From Ailanthus altissimus (taxonomy: Eukaryota; Streptophyta; Magnoliopsida; Sapindales; Simaroubaceae), in assembly GCA_946807835.1 (NCBI GenBank), contig OX327695.1:25774501-25838500 (forward strand): a stretch of 64,000 nt of DNA, written 5' to 3'. Shown here one piece after another: positions 1-12,800 of this stretch. Under the pieces are notes generated by a model. The model did no database searches, was not told where the DNA came from, and saw nothing but the letters and a program-made list of their open reading frames with translations. Made by a program: the position numbers and the translations under genes. The number at the start of each line of letters is the position of its first letter. The first letter of the stretch is position 1.

Positions 1-339
1 AAGAAAAGTTTCCTTAATAAATTTAATTTCATAATTTTCTTGCTCAACTATTCCTACAATATTCATTTTATCAACATTCTAACCTATTTTATCTCATAAT
101 TCTCTGGAAAATGAAAGTGGTGAACGGTGATAATGTTTGATTTCTTCAACTTTAAGAAACGTATACGATGAATTTGAAATTGTTAATTTTAATTATTAGT
201 TATAAATTATAAAAATTAATAATGAAATTATATAGTTAGATTTTGTGAAAAAACAAATTTCATAAAATCTAGTAGGAAAATGTATTTGATGAAAAATAAA
301 TCGAATGAATTTTTTAAAAAAATTAATATTGTTCCTCAT

Positions 340-1115
340 GAAAATCTCAAAGGTTCAATTTGTAGACTCATAACCTACTTCACTCAAAAAGGCAAGTCCA
401 AAGGCCAAACATATAGGCCTATAGCTAACTCCACTCAGAGAGTCAGGCCCAATAACTTGGAACCTGCTCGAAATATCATTTTATCGCTATAACTAGCTTG
501 AAATTTGACAGTATGGGACCACGAATGCCTGACCCCGCACTTGGCTGCATCAGAAGCCTCGATCGAGTCAAAGCATCCCGAGCAGTTAGCAACACGGATA
601 AGCCAAGCCACTCACCCACAAGCACTACTCTAGAGCTGCTTGAAATTTCAGAGAATGACGAGCAACTTTATCAATTAAACTACAAGATCGATCCTCAATC
701 TTATGAGAGGTCCACATTAAGTCAAGCAACCTAAATTTGACAAGTCATTGTGAATGACAACCCGTGTCACCCTTAGAGAGAATCCTTTAATTTTGGAAAG
801 CATTATCCCCCAAATCATGCCAAGTAATTAGGTGATAACCTGAACGACCACCTTCAGTTATGCCGAACAATCCAGTGATGACCTAAGTATCCACCCATGA
901 AATCTTCAAGGCCCGATGCTATAAAAAAGGGAAAGACAATTAGAAACAGATTTTGATTTTCTAACTCTCTAAAAAAAAAAAAGAAATCTCTCACTATTTT
1001 CTAATTACTCCCCAACTATTCACCAAAAGGCTAACTTAAGTATCGGAGGGTCTTCACCGGAATCACCACCGACAGGATCATAACAAGAGTTTTTCTTAAT
1101 TTTTGCAGGAACCAT
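340..1115 (+). mobile_element. Ty3/gypsy-like LTR remnant
   Basis: A GC-richer block in AT-rich DNA. It holds a TATA-like run at 920-928 and then, about 120 bases on, a stretch (about 1030-1075) of the form CTAACTTAAGTATCGGAGGG followed by TCACCGG, which resembles the region downstream of transcription start in many plant gypsy LTRs. The small open frames here (280-492, 498-734) resemble no protein I know and are probably chance frames inside the LTR. I could not fix the ends or find a partner LTR, so this is a solo or truncated LTR by inference. Confidence 0.4.
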
Positions 1116-1439
1116 TTAAGCAAGAAATCTAGAAGGCCTAGGATCGCGCCCCCATCTAACAAAGCCCAAAGTTCTGTTTTCAAGTAAAATAAATTTAAAA
1201 CTGGTTAGCCCAAGAAAGCCATTTTTTCGGTCAATAAAGATCAAGCGAGGATTTGGCAAAGTAAATCTCGTGCGAGCACATTTGTTTGAATGAATCAATA
1301 GTAAAAGATTTATAATATATTAATCCTCCAAGTAAAGGTCTTGAGTTCCATTCTCCTATCCCGATATAAAAAAATAAAAATCTAACGCGAGTTTAATTAA
1401 CTGGACGATATTTGCAAGTAGAGGGATCATGTCATAAGG

Positions 1440-2290
1440 TGACCCTCACTTGTTAATTGTTTATTAGAAAAATGACTGTTGAACACCTTAATTTAGCTTA
1501 ATTATCTTAAACACTCTCTTAGTTTTAAAATTACCTAAAAGGCCTATATCTATTAATTCTTTTTATTTATTTTAATTGAAATAAGAGTAAAATAGTATTT
1601 AATTAATATTATAATGTGATATTGACATTTAATATGTCAATCAATCAATTATACTCATTATTAATAATTTTTAATTTTTATCATCTTCTTCTTCTTTCTT
1701 CCATTGTTTTTTCTTCTTCTATTTTCTTTTTCCTCTTTCATTTTCTTTTTCTTCTTCCATTTTTTTCTTCTTAAGTAATGGCCACCATGACTCTTTCTAT
1801 ATTTTGTTTGTTTCCTCCCTAACGTTTGTCGTTTTGGTCAAACTTTGCTTTTCTCTTTAATATATTGTTTTATTTATGGTGGTTCATTGTTAGGTATTTG
1901 CTGCAAAGTGAGGAATCTTAACACTTTACAATTTGCTGCAAAAAAGATGGAAAGGAGAAGAAGAAAAAAAATTTGGAAAAAAATTTGAAAAGAAGAAGAA
2001 GAAATGGAGTCCAAAAAAAAGTCTTCTATTAATAAAATACTCTATTTAATAGAATATCTTATTTAATAAAACATTTTATTTAGTAAAAAGTCTATAATTA
2101 ATAAAATATCCTATTTAAATGCACAACAATTGACAAAGGGGTAAAATAATTATTTTTAATTTTTCATAAAAGATTTTATTAAATTAAACGGCACAGACTA
2201 ACGAACAGAGTATTTTAATTAGTTTTAAAATTAGAATGGTCTTTTAAGCACTTTGACCAAACTAGGATCCATAAATCTTTTTTTTTTGTT
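1440..2290. mobile_element. Imperfectly palindromic non-autonomous element
   Basis: The left part (about 1470-1770) and the right part (about 1930-2280) are loosely inverted copies. The outer arms both carry AGTTTTAAAATTA-like sequence, with further A/T-rich matches inward. The centre has a CTTCTTCTTC-rich block (1680-1775) facing a GAAGAAGAAG-rich block (1945-2005). This is the layout of long-TIR MULE-type or fold-back elements. Target duplications were not found and the arms are diverged, so the boundaries are approximate. Confidence 0.35.
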
Positions 2291-2616
2291 TATTTAAATT
2301 AATTATAGGGATATTACCGTAAATATTGTTAAAATATCACATAATTTCAATAATATCCACTAATTTAAAAAATCAACAATAATGTCTAACTGTTAAAGAT
2401 TATTCTACTAGAATTAATAAAATTACACGAAATAATTAAATTGTCATTTTAGACAAAAAAAAATAATAAAATAATCATTTTGCTCCTCACACGGCGCCAT
2501 GTTTCATAAAAAAATTTAATTTTTTAATAATAAATTAATAATATTTTTTTATTTTTTAATTAATAATAGTAATAATTAAAAACAATTCCCAGGAGGCATA
2601 ATTCAAGCATTGTAGC

Positions 2617-2954
2617 TAAGGGTGGGCAAAAAAAATCGAGAACCGAAAAATTGAACTGACGGGTTCAGTTCGGTTCGGTCCAATTTTTTTTTTTAAAAAA
2701 AATCGATTTGATTTTTTTGAAAAAAAAACCAACCGGTCCGGTTCAGTTTTTTCTACCCAAAAAAATCGAAAAAAATCAGACCAAAAATTAAAAAAATTTC
2801 ATAATTTAAAATTAAAAAAAAATCAAAAAAACCGAAAAGCCGAACTAGACCGAACCCAAAAAAACCAATTCGGTCCGGTTCGATTTTTCTCATTAAAAAA
2901 ATTGATTTTAGTTTTATTTTTTTAAAAAATCGAACCGAACCGTGCCCACCCCTA
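2617..2954. mobile_element. hAT-type MITE with 8-bp target duplication
   Basis: The terminal inverted repeats are TAAGGGTGGGCA on the left and, read inward from the right, TAGGGGTGGGCA. They are flanked by 8-bp duplications ATTGTAGC (2609-2616) and ATTGCAGC (2955-2962), 7 of 8 identical. The interior is unusual: runs of A and T alternating with CGGTTCGGTTCGG-type blocks in both orientations, so it can fold on itself. An 8-bp duplication and TAGGG-type termini fit the hAT superfamily. No coding capacity is seen. Confidence 0.75.
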
Positions 2955-3113
2955 ATTGCAGCAACCAATTTTTACCACAAAGCAACAACCATTTTCAACT
3001 GTTGCTCTAGCGACCATATCTAGTCGCGAACAATGACCACTTTTTTTTATTTTATTTATGTTTTATTATTTTTTTAAAAAAAAGTTTAAGTGTTTAAAAT
3101 TTTTAAATGGATT

Positions 3114-3241
3114 GTTTGGATACAATGATAAGATTATTTAGATATAGGGATAAAGGTGTTTAGATACAAGAATAAAGGTATTTTGGACACAGAGATAGTA
3201 ATGTTTGGACACAAAATAAAAGATGTTTAGATAAAATAATA
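3114..3241. repeat. Degenerate tandem repeat, about 22-bp unit
   Basis: About five units of the form TTTAGATACAAGAATAAAGG-, diverged from one another, follow directly on each other. There is no coding sense. Between here and the presumed leader of the first F-box gene (about 4230) I see only AT-rich sequence and one minus-strand open frame (3963-4175) that resembles nothing known. Confidence 0.55.
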
Positions 3242-4231
3242 TTGAAATAATGATATTACTTTTTTTCAGTTAATTTAACAAAAAACTCTTTAGGGCATTA
3301 TTACTTATTTTTTAAATTAATAGATATTATTAAAATTAGATAATATTTTAAGAGTATTTAAGATAATCTCTAATTTCACCAAAAATTCAAAAAAAAATTC
3401 TCAAAACCTAACTATTTAATTTTAACTCCTAATTTTTATAATTTACAACTAATAATTAAAACTAACAAATTCAAATTCACCAAAAACATTTCTTCAAAGT
3501 TGCAAAAATCGAGTAATGATTTTGTACACTCTGCCTTCATTTCTTGTAGAAATGAGAGACAAATTGAGTGTTGATAAAATGGGTACTGCAAGAATAATTG
3601 AGAAAAAAAATTATGAAATTAAATTCATCGAAGTCACTTTTGTTCATTTCTTAATTATTGGTTACAGAAATTATAAAATTACATTAAATTAAAATTTTCC
3701 TCGATTTCTTTTTTTTTTTGTGTGGCTATTCTAACAAATTTTCTTCAAAGATAAGATCCTTTATACATAACTTTGACTAGTTATAAATAAATTTTGCGTC
3801 TGTGACCACTCAAGTAAAAGTAGGAGTATAGATTAATATTTAATGAGTGAGATTTATTTTGTTTCAATTAAATTTTTATATAAAAAAAATACTAATTATC
3901 GGATATATTAATTCAAAAAAACAATTTAAGTCGTACATTGTTACTAGCCGCAGTCAAAATATCTATTTGCCAAATTTACTTAGTAGTTGAGCCACTACAT
4001 TGTACGGAGAGAGAAACGAAGGAAGAAAAAGAGCGGCATTGACTTTGGAAAGACTCTCGCTATTTAGAGTTAAACAGGGTAATTCTAATTCCAATAGTAG
4101 AACAAGCAATAGACGCAGCCAAACAGAATCCGGAAACGCAATTGGCATCTTTGCCATTTGCTCTTTTGCTTCCAAGTGAAGCTAAAAAGTCTTTTTACCA
4201 TTACCAATTTTTAACATAAAATACCAAAACG

Positions 4232-5683
4232 AATCAAAATTCTCTCTCTCCTCCTCAAAGCTCTTACTCCGTTAAGTAAGGTATTTTTCTTACTTACTTA
4301 TCGCTATTTAATTACGTTTAATATCGGATTTTTGTTATTCATAATCGTATTTCTTAATCTTGATTATTAACTTTTAATGTGGTTTTTATTTTCATTTTAT
4401 TTATGTTGTTTGATTATTAGAGATACAAGAATTGATAATGCGAAATTGATCTATCTGTGGACTGTGAAACTCTTTTGATCTTTATGTTTTTGTTTGTTTG
4501 GTTGTTGAGAAAATAGAGGAAAAGAAAAGAAGTTTACTGTCAACACAGAACTGTTTACACTTAAGTGTCACTCTTTAATTACGATTAATCTCAGATCATT
4601 TCTTAATCTTTTTGTTAATTTTGATTATTAACTTTATTTTTATTTTTGGCGTTGTCGGATTATTTGCTATGAAAACAGAAGAAAAGAAAAAATGATTATC
4701 AATGAAAAACTTATGAAATTGATCTGGATAAAATATACTGTGATCTAGAACCGGACGGAAAAGAAGAGAAGAAAAAACAGAATATTTGTGTAGAATATGC
4801 ATTTCGATGAGCGAGGCTTTGGGATGAATTTTTTATGTATAAACAGCTTGATTGTTTCTGAACCATGGAATTTGCTAGCTCTGATTGGCGCTTTCTGGTG
4901 ATTACTGTGAACAAAATTGCTTGATGGGTATTTTGGAAAGAATAAGAATGAGATGGAAAAAAGAAATGCATCATAAGTATAAGAATAAGATTAGACTGAA
5001 ATATCATGAAATTGCTTGGAGGAAAAGATGTCAGGGGATTTTTTAGCAAGAACAGTTTTTTCAGATTGATATGGTGTGTTTTTAACACTGGGGAAATATA
5101 TGTATTTATGTAAGATCAAGAGTATTGACTAGCATTGGGGAGGGTTGTTTGGATAGCTTATTGAAACCTCTTGAATTCTAAATTAAATTTATTTTAATTG
5201 AAGTATGGTGAATCACTTAAGTCTTTAAGTGCAAATTATGAATTTTTGTTAAAGTAAGGCCAAGATTGCAATGTTCTGTTGTTCAACACATTCAAATGTA
5301 GCAAAAATGCTGATATAAGGCCGTGAAGCATCAATGAACATGGTTGCCACCTTCATACCAATGAAGTTGTACTCTTGCAAAGTATGTCAATTCATTATGT
5401 CAAGCACTGTATTTTCTGTATAATGTGCAGAGAATATTAAGATTTACTCTGGAAATAAATAGAGGAAACATTGGTTTGGTTAAGTCACTAAAAATTCTAG
5501 TGAAACATTTTAAAATAAGAGCTGGAAACTGAAACTATGCCCTCAATCCTGAATTATTTTCTCTATCTTCTAAAGTTCGGATGAACTAGGTAATCTTCCC
5601 TTTTCTTTCTGTTATTAATTCATTTTGTATATCTACAAGTATCTGTAATGGTCATTCAGTTGAGCTTTGAGTCTGGTTTGCAG
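4232..5683 (+). promoter_or_regulatory. Probable 5' leader and leader intron of F-box gene 1
   Basis: A pyrimidine-rich stretch at 4240-4280 ends in AAG followed by GTATTT (donor at 4281). A good acceptor, TTTGCAG, ends at 5683, seven bases before the chosen ATG; a second possible acceptor ends at 5659. The 1.4 kb between is T-rich and carries many stops, as an intron would. The second F-box gene also has an acceptor a few bases before its ATG, which supports an ancestral leader intron. This is inferred from signals, not transcript data. Confidence 0.45.
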
Positions 5684-5689
5684 TTAAAT

Positions 5690-6751
5690 ATGGATCAGGG
5701 TAAGAGAACTAGTTCGATGATTGGAAACAGCAACAACAAAATCTACATGGACCTCAAGGATATTATAAGAGAGCATGCTCTTAAATTCCTTCCAGCTAAA
5801 TCGCTTGCCCGATGCAGAGGAGTTTGTCGGGACTGGAAGTTCTTGATCATGACTCCTTTCTTTGCCCACAACCAGTCATATTCTTTCCGCAATATCTCAG
5901 GCTTCTTTTCTCAGTCTTCGCCAAGTGAGCCATCATTTATTTCCCTTGACCAGACTGTTTATGGTGTTCCGGACCCATCTCTGAATTTTTTGCCAGAAGC
6001 AGTTGACATTAGGAGTTCTTCCAATGGATTACTTTGCTGCCAGGGCCGCACTGGATACAAAGCCTACTACATCTGCAATCCTGCTACCAAGGGTTGGCAC
6101 AAGCTTCCTAAACCAGAGAATGATCATGGCTCAGACCCGGCTGTTGTGCTTATCTTTGAACCCTCATTACTGAACTTTGCGGCTGAGTACAAGCTGGTTT
6201 GTGCCTTTCCATCTGAACTTGATGGATATGAATTTGAGATTTATTCCTCCTCCAACAAATCTTGGAGAACTTCTGGAGAGATTTTCCTTGGCAACATTAT
6301 AATCCAGCCAAATTCAGGTGTTCACACAAATGGAATTATTTATTGGATGGGAAGGAATGGTAGAATTCTTGCATTTGATCTCTCAAAGGAGCGGTCACAG
6401 ATCATCTACGGCCATGGGACCTTGGGTGTGATGAGTGGGAAGCTTTGGACGGCTACTGTACTCCGATACACTCTCTCTGTGAGTCTTCTATCTAATGCCT
6501 ACACAAATACAATGCAAATGTATAGTCGTGTCCAGGCGTGGGAAACACATAAGATTCCTTTAGACAGTTCTGTTTTCGCTGATGGTGTTCATCCGCAGGA
6601 GGTAGTATTGCTTGTGGACGACATTGTGCTCCTCCAGGGAGGTGAAGTACTTTATTCATACAACCTGAAGACGAAAGAAACGAAGCATTTGGGAAATGAA
6701 TCTAACTATAAGAGGATTGTGTCGTATGTGAATAGCCTCGTTGATGTTTAG
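5690..6751 (+). CDS. F-box protein with FBA-type C-terminal region (gene 1)
   Basis: A single uninterrupted coding exon of 353 residues. Residues about 20-55 form a compact F-box (DLKDIIREHALKFLPAKSLA, then CRGVCRDW), the segment that binds SKP1 in SCF E3 ubiquitin ligases. The rest resembles the F-box-associated domain of plant At5g49610-type proteins, with signatures such as SSNGLLCC and YYICNPATK. Such proteins recruit substrates for ubiquitination; this one's substrate cannot be read from sequence. An upstream in-frame ATG at 5648 would add 14 residues, but the acceptor ending at 5683 favours 5690. The second F-box gene, 13 kb downstream in the same orientation, is a diverged paralog sharing the same landmarks. 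No truncation or frameshift is seen. The 3' untranslated region probably runs to about 7100. Confidence 0.9.
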   Translation: MDQGKRTSSMIGNSNNKIYMDLKDIIREHALKFLPAKSLARCRGVCRDWKFLIMTPFFAHNQSYSFRNISGFFSQSSPSEPSFISLDQTVYGVPDPSLNFLPEAVDIRSSSNGLLCCQGRTGYKAYYICNPATKGWHKLPKPENDHGSDPAVVLIFEPSLLNFAAEYKLVCAFPSELDGYEFEIYSSSNKSWRTSGEIFLGNIIIQPNSGVHTNGIIYWMGRNGRILAFDLSKERSQIIYGHGTLGVMSGKLWTATVLRYTLSVSLLSNAYTNTMQMYSRVQAWETHKIPLDSSVFADGVHPQEVVLLVDDIVLLQGGEVLYSYNLKTKETKHLGNESNYKRIVSYVNSLVDV

Positions 6752-7208
6752 TCAGAGCCTTTCTCGGCTTACAGTACCATTCAGCCATAAAATATTTAGG
6801 TCCTATCTAATGTTTTGAAAGTTGATCGAAATCTGAAGTTCACTGGGTTATGTTTGTTTAGATCTCTTATGCAGCCTGCGACATTGCTTTGCCCCTACGA
6901 TATACTCAAATAAGCTTTTGAGGGACGAGTTGTAAAATGCAATTATTGCGGGCTTTACATTGATATATGAAAATGCATGAAGTAATTTGTGGTGTTCATG
7001 TTTTTGAGTTCAACATGTCTGATTGTAATTCTTTTGAAATGTACTCTTCAGCTATACGTACGGGGCTTATTTGAAACTCTGTAGAGTCTTGTGGCATCCA
7101 GATTGAATGAATGGAACATATTGCTGACCTAAAATGTTGGTGTTGAAAAAAAAATTTGAAAAAAAATGTAGAAGGGCATTATAATAATTAAACACTAAAT
7201 AGAATAAG

Positions 7209-8970
7209 GGAAAACGCCATAGAAGCCTCATTTTTAAGTATATATGTTATTTTGACCCAGTCATTTTATTAACCAAACACCCTCATTTCGGTCAATTTGG
7301 CCCCTTTCACTATAAAAACACATTTTTCTCATTTTCTCTCTAAGTAATTTCTCAGCCATCACTTGAATTTATTTTAAAATTCTCCAAAAAAATTATAGAT
7401 CAACTACAAATTTAGTACATTTTAAACATTTGAATTAAAATAATCAATTGTGAAATTAAAAATAACTAAAAATTAGTGAACTTTTATTTTATATTTATTT
7501 TTATTATATTTTTGAGTTATTTTTATATAAAGTTGTTAAAAATATATAAACATATTATTAATAAGATGTAAAATAAGTTAAAAATGAGTATAAGTGCTTA
7601 AAATTAATAGTTTTTGACCATTTTTTATGGTCTGTGAAGCCATATGCCGCATCAGCGTGACGTGCGTGTAGCATAGTGAGCACTCACATGCTGCAAATGG
7701 CGTCATGCAAGGATGCTACATGGCAATTTTTTTATATTTAATTTATTTAATTTTTTTTATTAATAATATATTAAATTTGTGACTAAATTTAGTTATTATT
7801 TTAATATTTTATTATTGTTATTATTTTATTTTTTGTTAGATGAAAAATTTTAATAATTTTTTTTACTAGTAATTATTTTTAATTTTTAGTAATTATTTGA
7901 ATTATCTAATTTTTTTTTTTAAAGAATGAGAATGTCTTAATGAACTATATAATTATCAAAAATGAATTTTACCGATCGATTATATCTATTTACTCAAAGT
8001 TATGGCTGTTAAAATACTCTTTTATCTTCTTCTAAAGTATATAATAGTTGAAATTTGTGCTATAATAATATCAGCAGCACCTGAAATAAAAAATACAAAA
8101 AATAATTATTAGTTTGGTATATATATATAATAATTAATAATAATACAAAATATTGAATATAAATATATAAAAAATATAAAATAAAAAACTAATAAATAAA
8201 TAAAACTTAATATAAATAAAAATATATTAATTTTAAATTAAAAAAATGCCCCGTGGCACTACGTGGAAGTAACGCGCACCCTATAGCGTGTGCTATAGGG
8301 TGCGTGTCAGCTAGTCGCGTCTAATCACACATTAGCGCATGGAGATTCATGGCCCGTGCGTGGAACACGCTTTGAAACATGCATCACGAGCCACAAGTAG
8401 ATCCTACTCTGAATTCGCTATTTTCAATCATTTTATTATCATTTTTTACTTATTTTTAACATTCTTAATCCGTTTTAACACAAAATTTATAATTTTAACC
8501 CTATAGCTACAAAATACGTATCACCACATGGCTTCATAGACAATCATAAAAAATTGTCAAAATTTACTATTTGTTTTATCTTTTTTTGTTATTTTTGATA
8601 TTTTATATTTATTTCCATCTTATTTTACATATTTCTAACACTGTATATATATATATTTAATAATTATATAAAAAAATATATAAAATGTAATAAATTAAAT
8701 TTAGAATAAAAATTTACAAATTTTTACTTATTTTTAGTTTTTTTAATTTTATAATGGATTATTTTAATTTAAATTTTAAAATATAATATTTGAAATTGAT
8801 TTATAAATTTAAATAATTTTGGACAAAAAATGAGTTATGGGCACGAGAGAACGAGGAGAGAAAAAAAGATGTAATGGCCTAAGGCACTTATTTGTGAATT
8901 GACAAAATAAAAAACAAACCGTATAAATTTTTAATTTGTTTTTAGACAAATAAGAGAATTTTCATAAAAC
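7209..8970. mobile_element. Non-autonomous MULE with long terminal inverted repeats
   Basis: The first 440 or so bases and the last 440 or so are inverted, diverged copies. For example TTTTTATGGTCTGTGAAGCC near 7625-7643 faces TTTTTATGATTGTCTATGAAGCC read from the other strand near 8555-8530, with matches continuing outward nearly to both ends. The two arms enclose a GC-rich gene-free core. The outer 60 bases on the left resemble the right terminus of the ULP1-carrying MULE at 22450-30440 (GGAAAA start, TTTTTAAGT, then ATTTTGACC-AGTCA), so it is probably a non-autonomous relative. No clear target duplication is left. Open frames are absent. Confidence 0.65.
8275..8304. repeat. Perfect 13-bp hairpin inside the MULE core
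   Basis: CGCACCCTATAGC (8275-8287), a four-base loop GTGT, and its exact complement GCTATAGGGTGCG (8292-8304). It lies within a short GC-rich island (about 8250-8400) in otherwise 80-90 percent A/T sequence. No function is known; it may be a structural core of the element. Confidence 0.85.
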
Positions 8971-9872
8971 ACACATACTTTTGTTTCGAGCCACGAACAC
9001 TCGTTGTCGAACGTCAATCTGCCGTCCTTTCAGAAAAAAAAATGTCATTCTTGTCGCCGTCACTTTCTCTATATAACCTCAGGGTGACAGTATTAATACC
9101 CGCTAATGTTGTCATTTGCCACCATCATCGATTTGATGATGATGGCGTTGACATTAAAGCAGCTACAGTCACAAGTCACAAGTCTCAATTCATCTTACAT
9201 CAATAAAACAACAAATCAAATGATTTAAAAAGGCTGCTCATTGTGGCCGCGAAGGTGATTGGTGATTGCTTTTATCACCTAAATGTTTAATTTTTTTTTT
9301 GTTATTTTAAATGTTTTTTAATGTAACTATGACGTTCAATTTTAGACTTTTAGTTTTTAAATTTATACTAATAAATAAAGTAATTAATAAAAACTAAATA
9401 CATATAAATATTATGTCATATTTATTTAATTAAACACAATATTAAATGAATTGATAAAAATGTGCTTTGTATCAAAAATTAAATTTATTTTTGTTGAAAA
9501 TGATACTTACGTGTCATTTTATTTTTTAAATGAATATTTATTAATATTTATAAAATATATATTTTTAAAAATTATTAATTTATTATATAGTAATAATTTT
9601 ATTCTTTTTCAGACACTATAAATATAAAGTTGTTTATATCAGAATTAAGAATTAGTAATTCTAAAAGTTAGAACCTTATCTGAAGTCGAACAAAAATTCA
9701 AAAATATTTATTGTATTAACATAATTGTAAGGATTTTGTAAATTGTGTTAATAAATGTCATTATATAATATATTCTCAAAAATAACATTCCTGATTAATG
9801 TTTACTGATACGAGTCGATTGGTAAATTTTACAGATCATTGCATATATATATTTAGATTGTCCAGACGATTA
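8971..9872. other. Intergenic, no feature recognised
   Basis: AT-rich sequence with a moderately GC-containing part (8990-9260) that has no sustained open frame and no resemblance I recognise. The remainder (9260-9870) is low-complexity A/T. Confidence 0.6.
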
Positions 9873-12800
9873 GTTATAATACCCAAGATCTAAGATTTTT
9901 GAGGTCATAGATAGTAGGACAAAGATGGATGAGGTGAAGGCCAGGTGCCAGAATCTCACATTGTCTGGTTAAAAAAAGTTTTTGAGTTATATATGTAAAG
10001 TATATTCTTAATCTATATGAAACCTTTTGGGGAGACCCAAGAATAAAATTATGCAGGCTCAGACCCAAAGCGAATAATAGCATACTATGTGAGAGTGGGT
10101 CATTACAAATAGTATCAGAATAGGACATACCTTGTTGTGTGGGCTAGTGAGCCCACAGTCTGGGTGGAGATAGCACACACATGCCATGTGACTCTTGAGG
10201 TCTAGCCCATATAGGTCAGCCATATATGTCACGCCCCAAACCCAAAAGATTTGAAACATGACATAACTTACATTCATTCAATAATGTACACTCATAATTA
10301 ATATTGCATAAAATTTCAAATTTGAATTCAACATAGGAATCCTTATCAAGTTGCTATTAAGTTTAATGCAAAATTAACCAATGACCATACTTGGTGAAAC
10401 ATAAACTAAATACAACCACACCTAATAAAATAACACATAAGTATTTATTCAATAGGGACAAATCAAATATCTTAAATTATGTGTCCACAAATGAAACACT
10501 TAACAACCTAGCAACTTAGGGAACCCAATGGATAGTAGAAGCCTTACCAAATCTGCTAAGCACACATGTACCTTATTTACCTGAAATCACCATAAACTAT
10601 AATGAGTACGAAACTTAGTAAGCATATTGGTTTTTCATATATCAAAATACAAATATATATATGTACACAATGCATGTGTATGATATGCTGTGATAAATCA
10701 AAATCATAATCTTATCAAATCACATGTCAGGTAAGCGCTTACACATTCTTTGAAAACATATAATAGGAATATCATTACTCAACTACTACTTAGTAGGACT
10801 TCCATATCACATATCACATAATGAGTCAAATGTCACTCGTATGTGACATACCGTATAAGAGGAATAGCACAAGTGAGGTTTAAATTACACATATATAATG
10901 CTCGTACTCGAAGGTAAGAGCCAAACCCCCACCCTAATCATTGGTGAGTCCTCTCACATGCACCAATACGCCACCACACGAATGTGATGACTCACTCTTC
11001 CTTTAGGTACCAATAAGATTTTTCCTATATACGGAACATATAATATATACCAATTCCGAAGTAAATGCCACACATAAAGGCTCCACAAATCACATAAGGT
11101 ACCTACTAAGTAAATAGTGAGTTCAAATATTCTTAAAACACAAAACGTATCTCATGGATATTTTTCACTTCAAAAGCTTTCTTTGTTAAAAGCATTTCAT
11201 TTTGAAAGCTCATTCTCATAAACACATGTATGTCCATGCTCAATATCAATGATTACATTCATAAATATATGTCTTTCATATTTCATATCCAATATAATTT
11301 AGCATAACATAAATATATTTCTAAGCACATTTATAAAATCATACATAAACAATTACTTGTTTATTGTGATTTCAGTAAAAGTCTAATATACTTATCTCTT
11401 AGCAATTTCGGCTACGAGACTTAATTCTTCTTAACCTATCAATAGAGATTAATCTTTTCATAAGCCTCAACATTCACAGAAAACACTTTAGATAGCTTAC
11501 AAAATTACACTTATTGCACTTATCACATCGAATTGGTCTAATTATTTGGCTTCTCAAAACTTGTCATTTTGACTAATTACACTTAACAAAATTTTCTTAT
11601 ACATCAAATGATATCCAATTGCTCCAAAATTAGAATATATCTTTCTTAACTCATATATACTCCTTATGTATGAATATTATATCATAATTTTTACACAATC
11701 CATTTCATAAACACCATCAAATCCAAACTATTATTCTGGTGGGATCAAGGTATTTACTGAACAATATTCAGTCTACTAATTTTATAAAATCATATACTAA
11801 CTCAAAATTTATAAAACTATCATAAAATTACTCTTGACACATATTTCAATTCATAATAAATATTTCACTTTAAAATCCCTGCCAAAAGTATTTTAAAACT
11901 ATTTTATTCCATAGCTTTAGAAATCTGTAAATCAAATACTGTTATAAGCTGATACGCTTTAGAAAATTATAACAATTTAACCACATTTATCTAAATTCTA
12001 AAATTTGAATATATCATATTAGACATATACATATATCGTATTTCAGAAATTCGTAATTTTTGAAGATCATTCAATACATCAAATTGTCATTGTATCATAC
12101 TGTTAACATAGGAAATTTTTAGAATTTCAGGGTCATTTTGGTAAATTCATTACAAATTCAATTTCTGAAATTTTCAATAGATTCAAAGTCTTAAATGATT
12201 TTATATATGTCTAGTTTCATAGTCTCAAAATAAAAAATCAAATTCGAAGCACAAAAATATATAAAATTTTCAGATCAAGAGACTATCAAGTAGAATTTGT
12301 GCAAATTTATAATGATTTATCAAGTTATCTACATAATCATAATCAATTCTCAATATTTTTTACAAAATCCATATCAAGTGCTCAATTGTATATATTTTTA
12401 AAAATCAAAACTTAAAGAAATTAACTTAATTAACACTAATAAATTGAGAAATAGTTATGATATACCTTTTAAAACTCAAAATTCTAATTTCTTCTTCTTT
12501 TTCTTCTTCCTCTTTTCTTCTTCCTCTTTTCTTTCTCTCCCCTCAATTTCTCTCTTTTATCTCTCTAAAGGGGTGATTCGACCTAAAAATGAGTAAATTA
12601 TGGTTTAAAATGTGTATTTTTATACTAAGAGGCTAACTTTTAGTATTTATAAATTAACCCCCAAAACTTTCAAAGTATTATAATTTGGTCCCTAAAATAA
12701 ATCTAAAGTCTTGTAAATAAACCCAATACTAATAGTATATCCTTAATCTATACAAATAATATAAATAACAATACATAAATTAAGTATCATGCACATACAA

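Noticed and set aside
498..734. 78-codon frame near the window start
   Set aside because: It lies in an LTR-like segment and resembles no family; no splice or start context supports it.
9874..10277. Overlapping minus-strand frames at the repeat copy near 9.9-10.3 kb
   Set aside because: They lie in the dispersed repeat whose second copy at 12.9-13.1 kb does not keep the frames.
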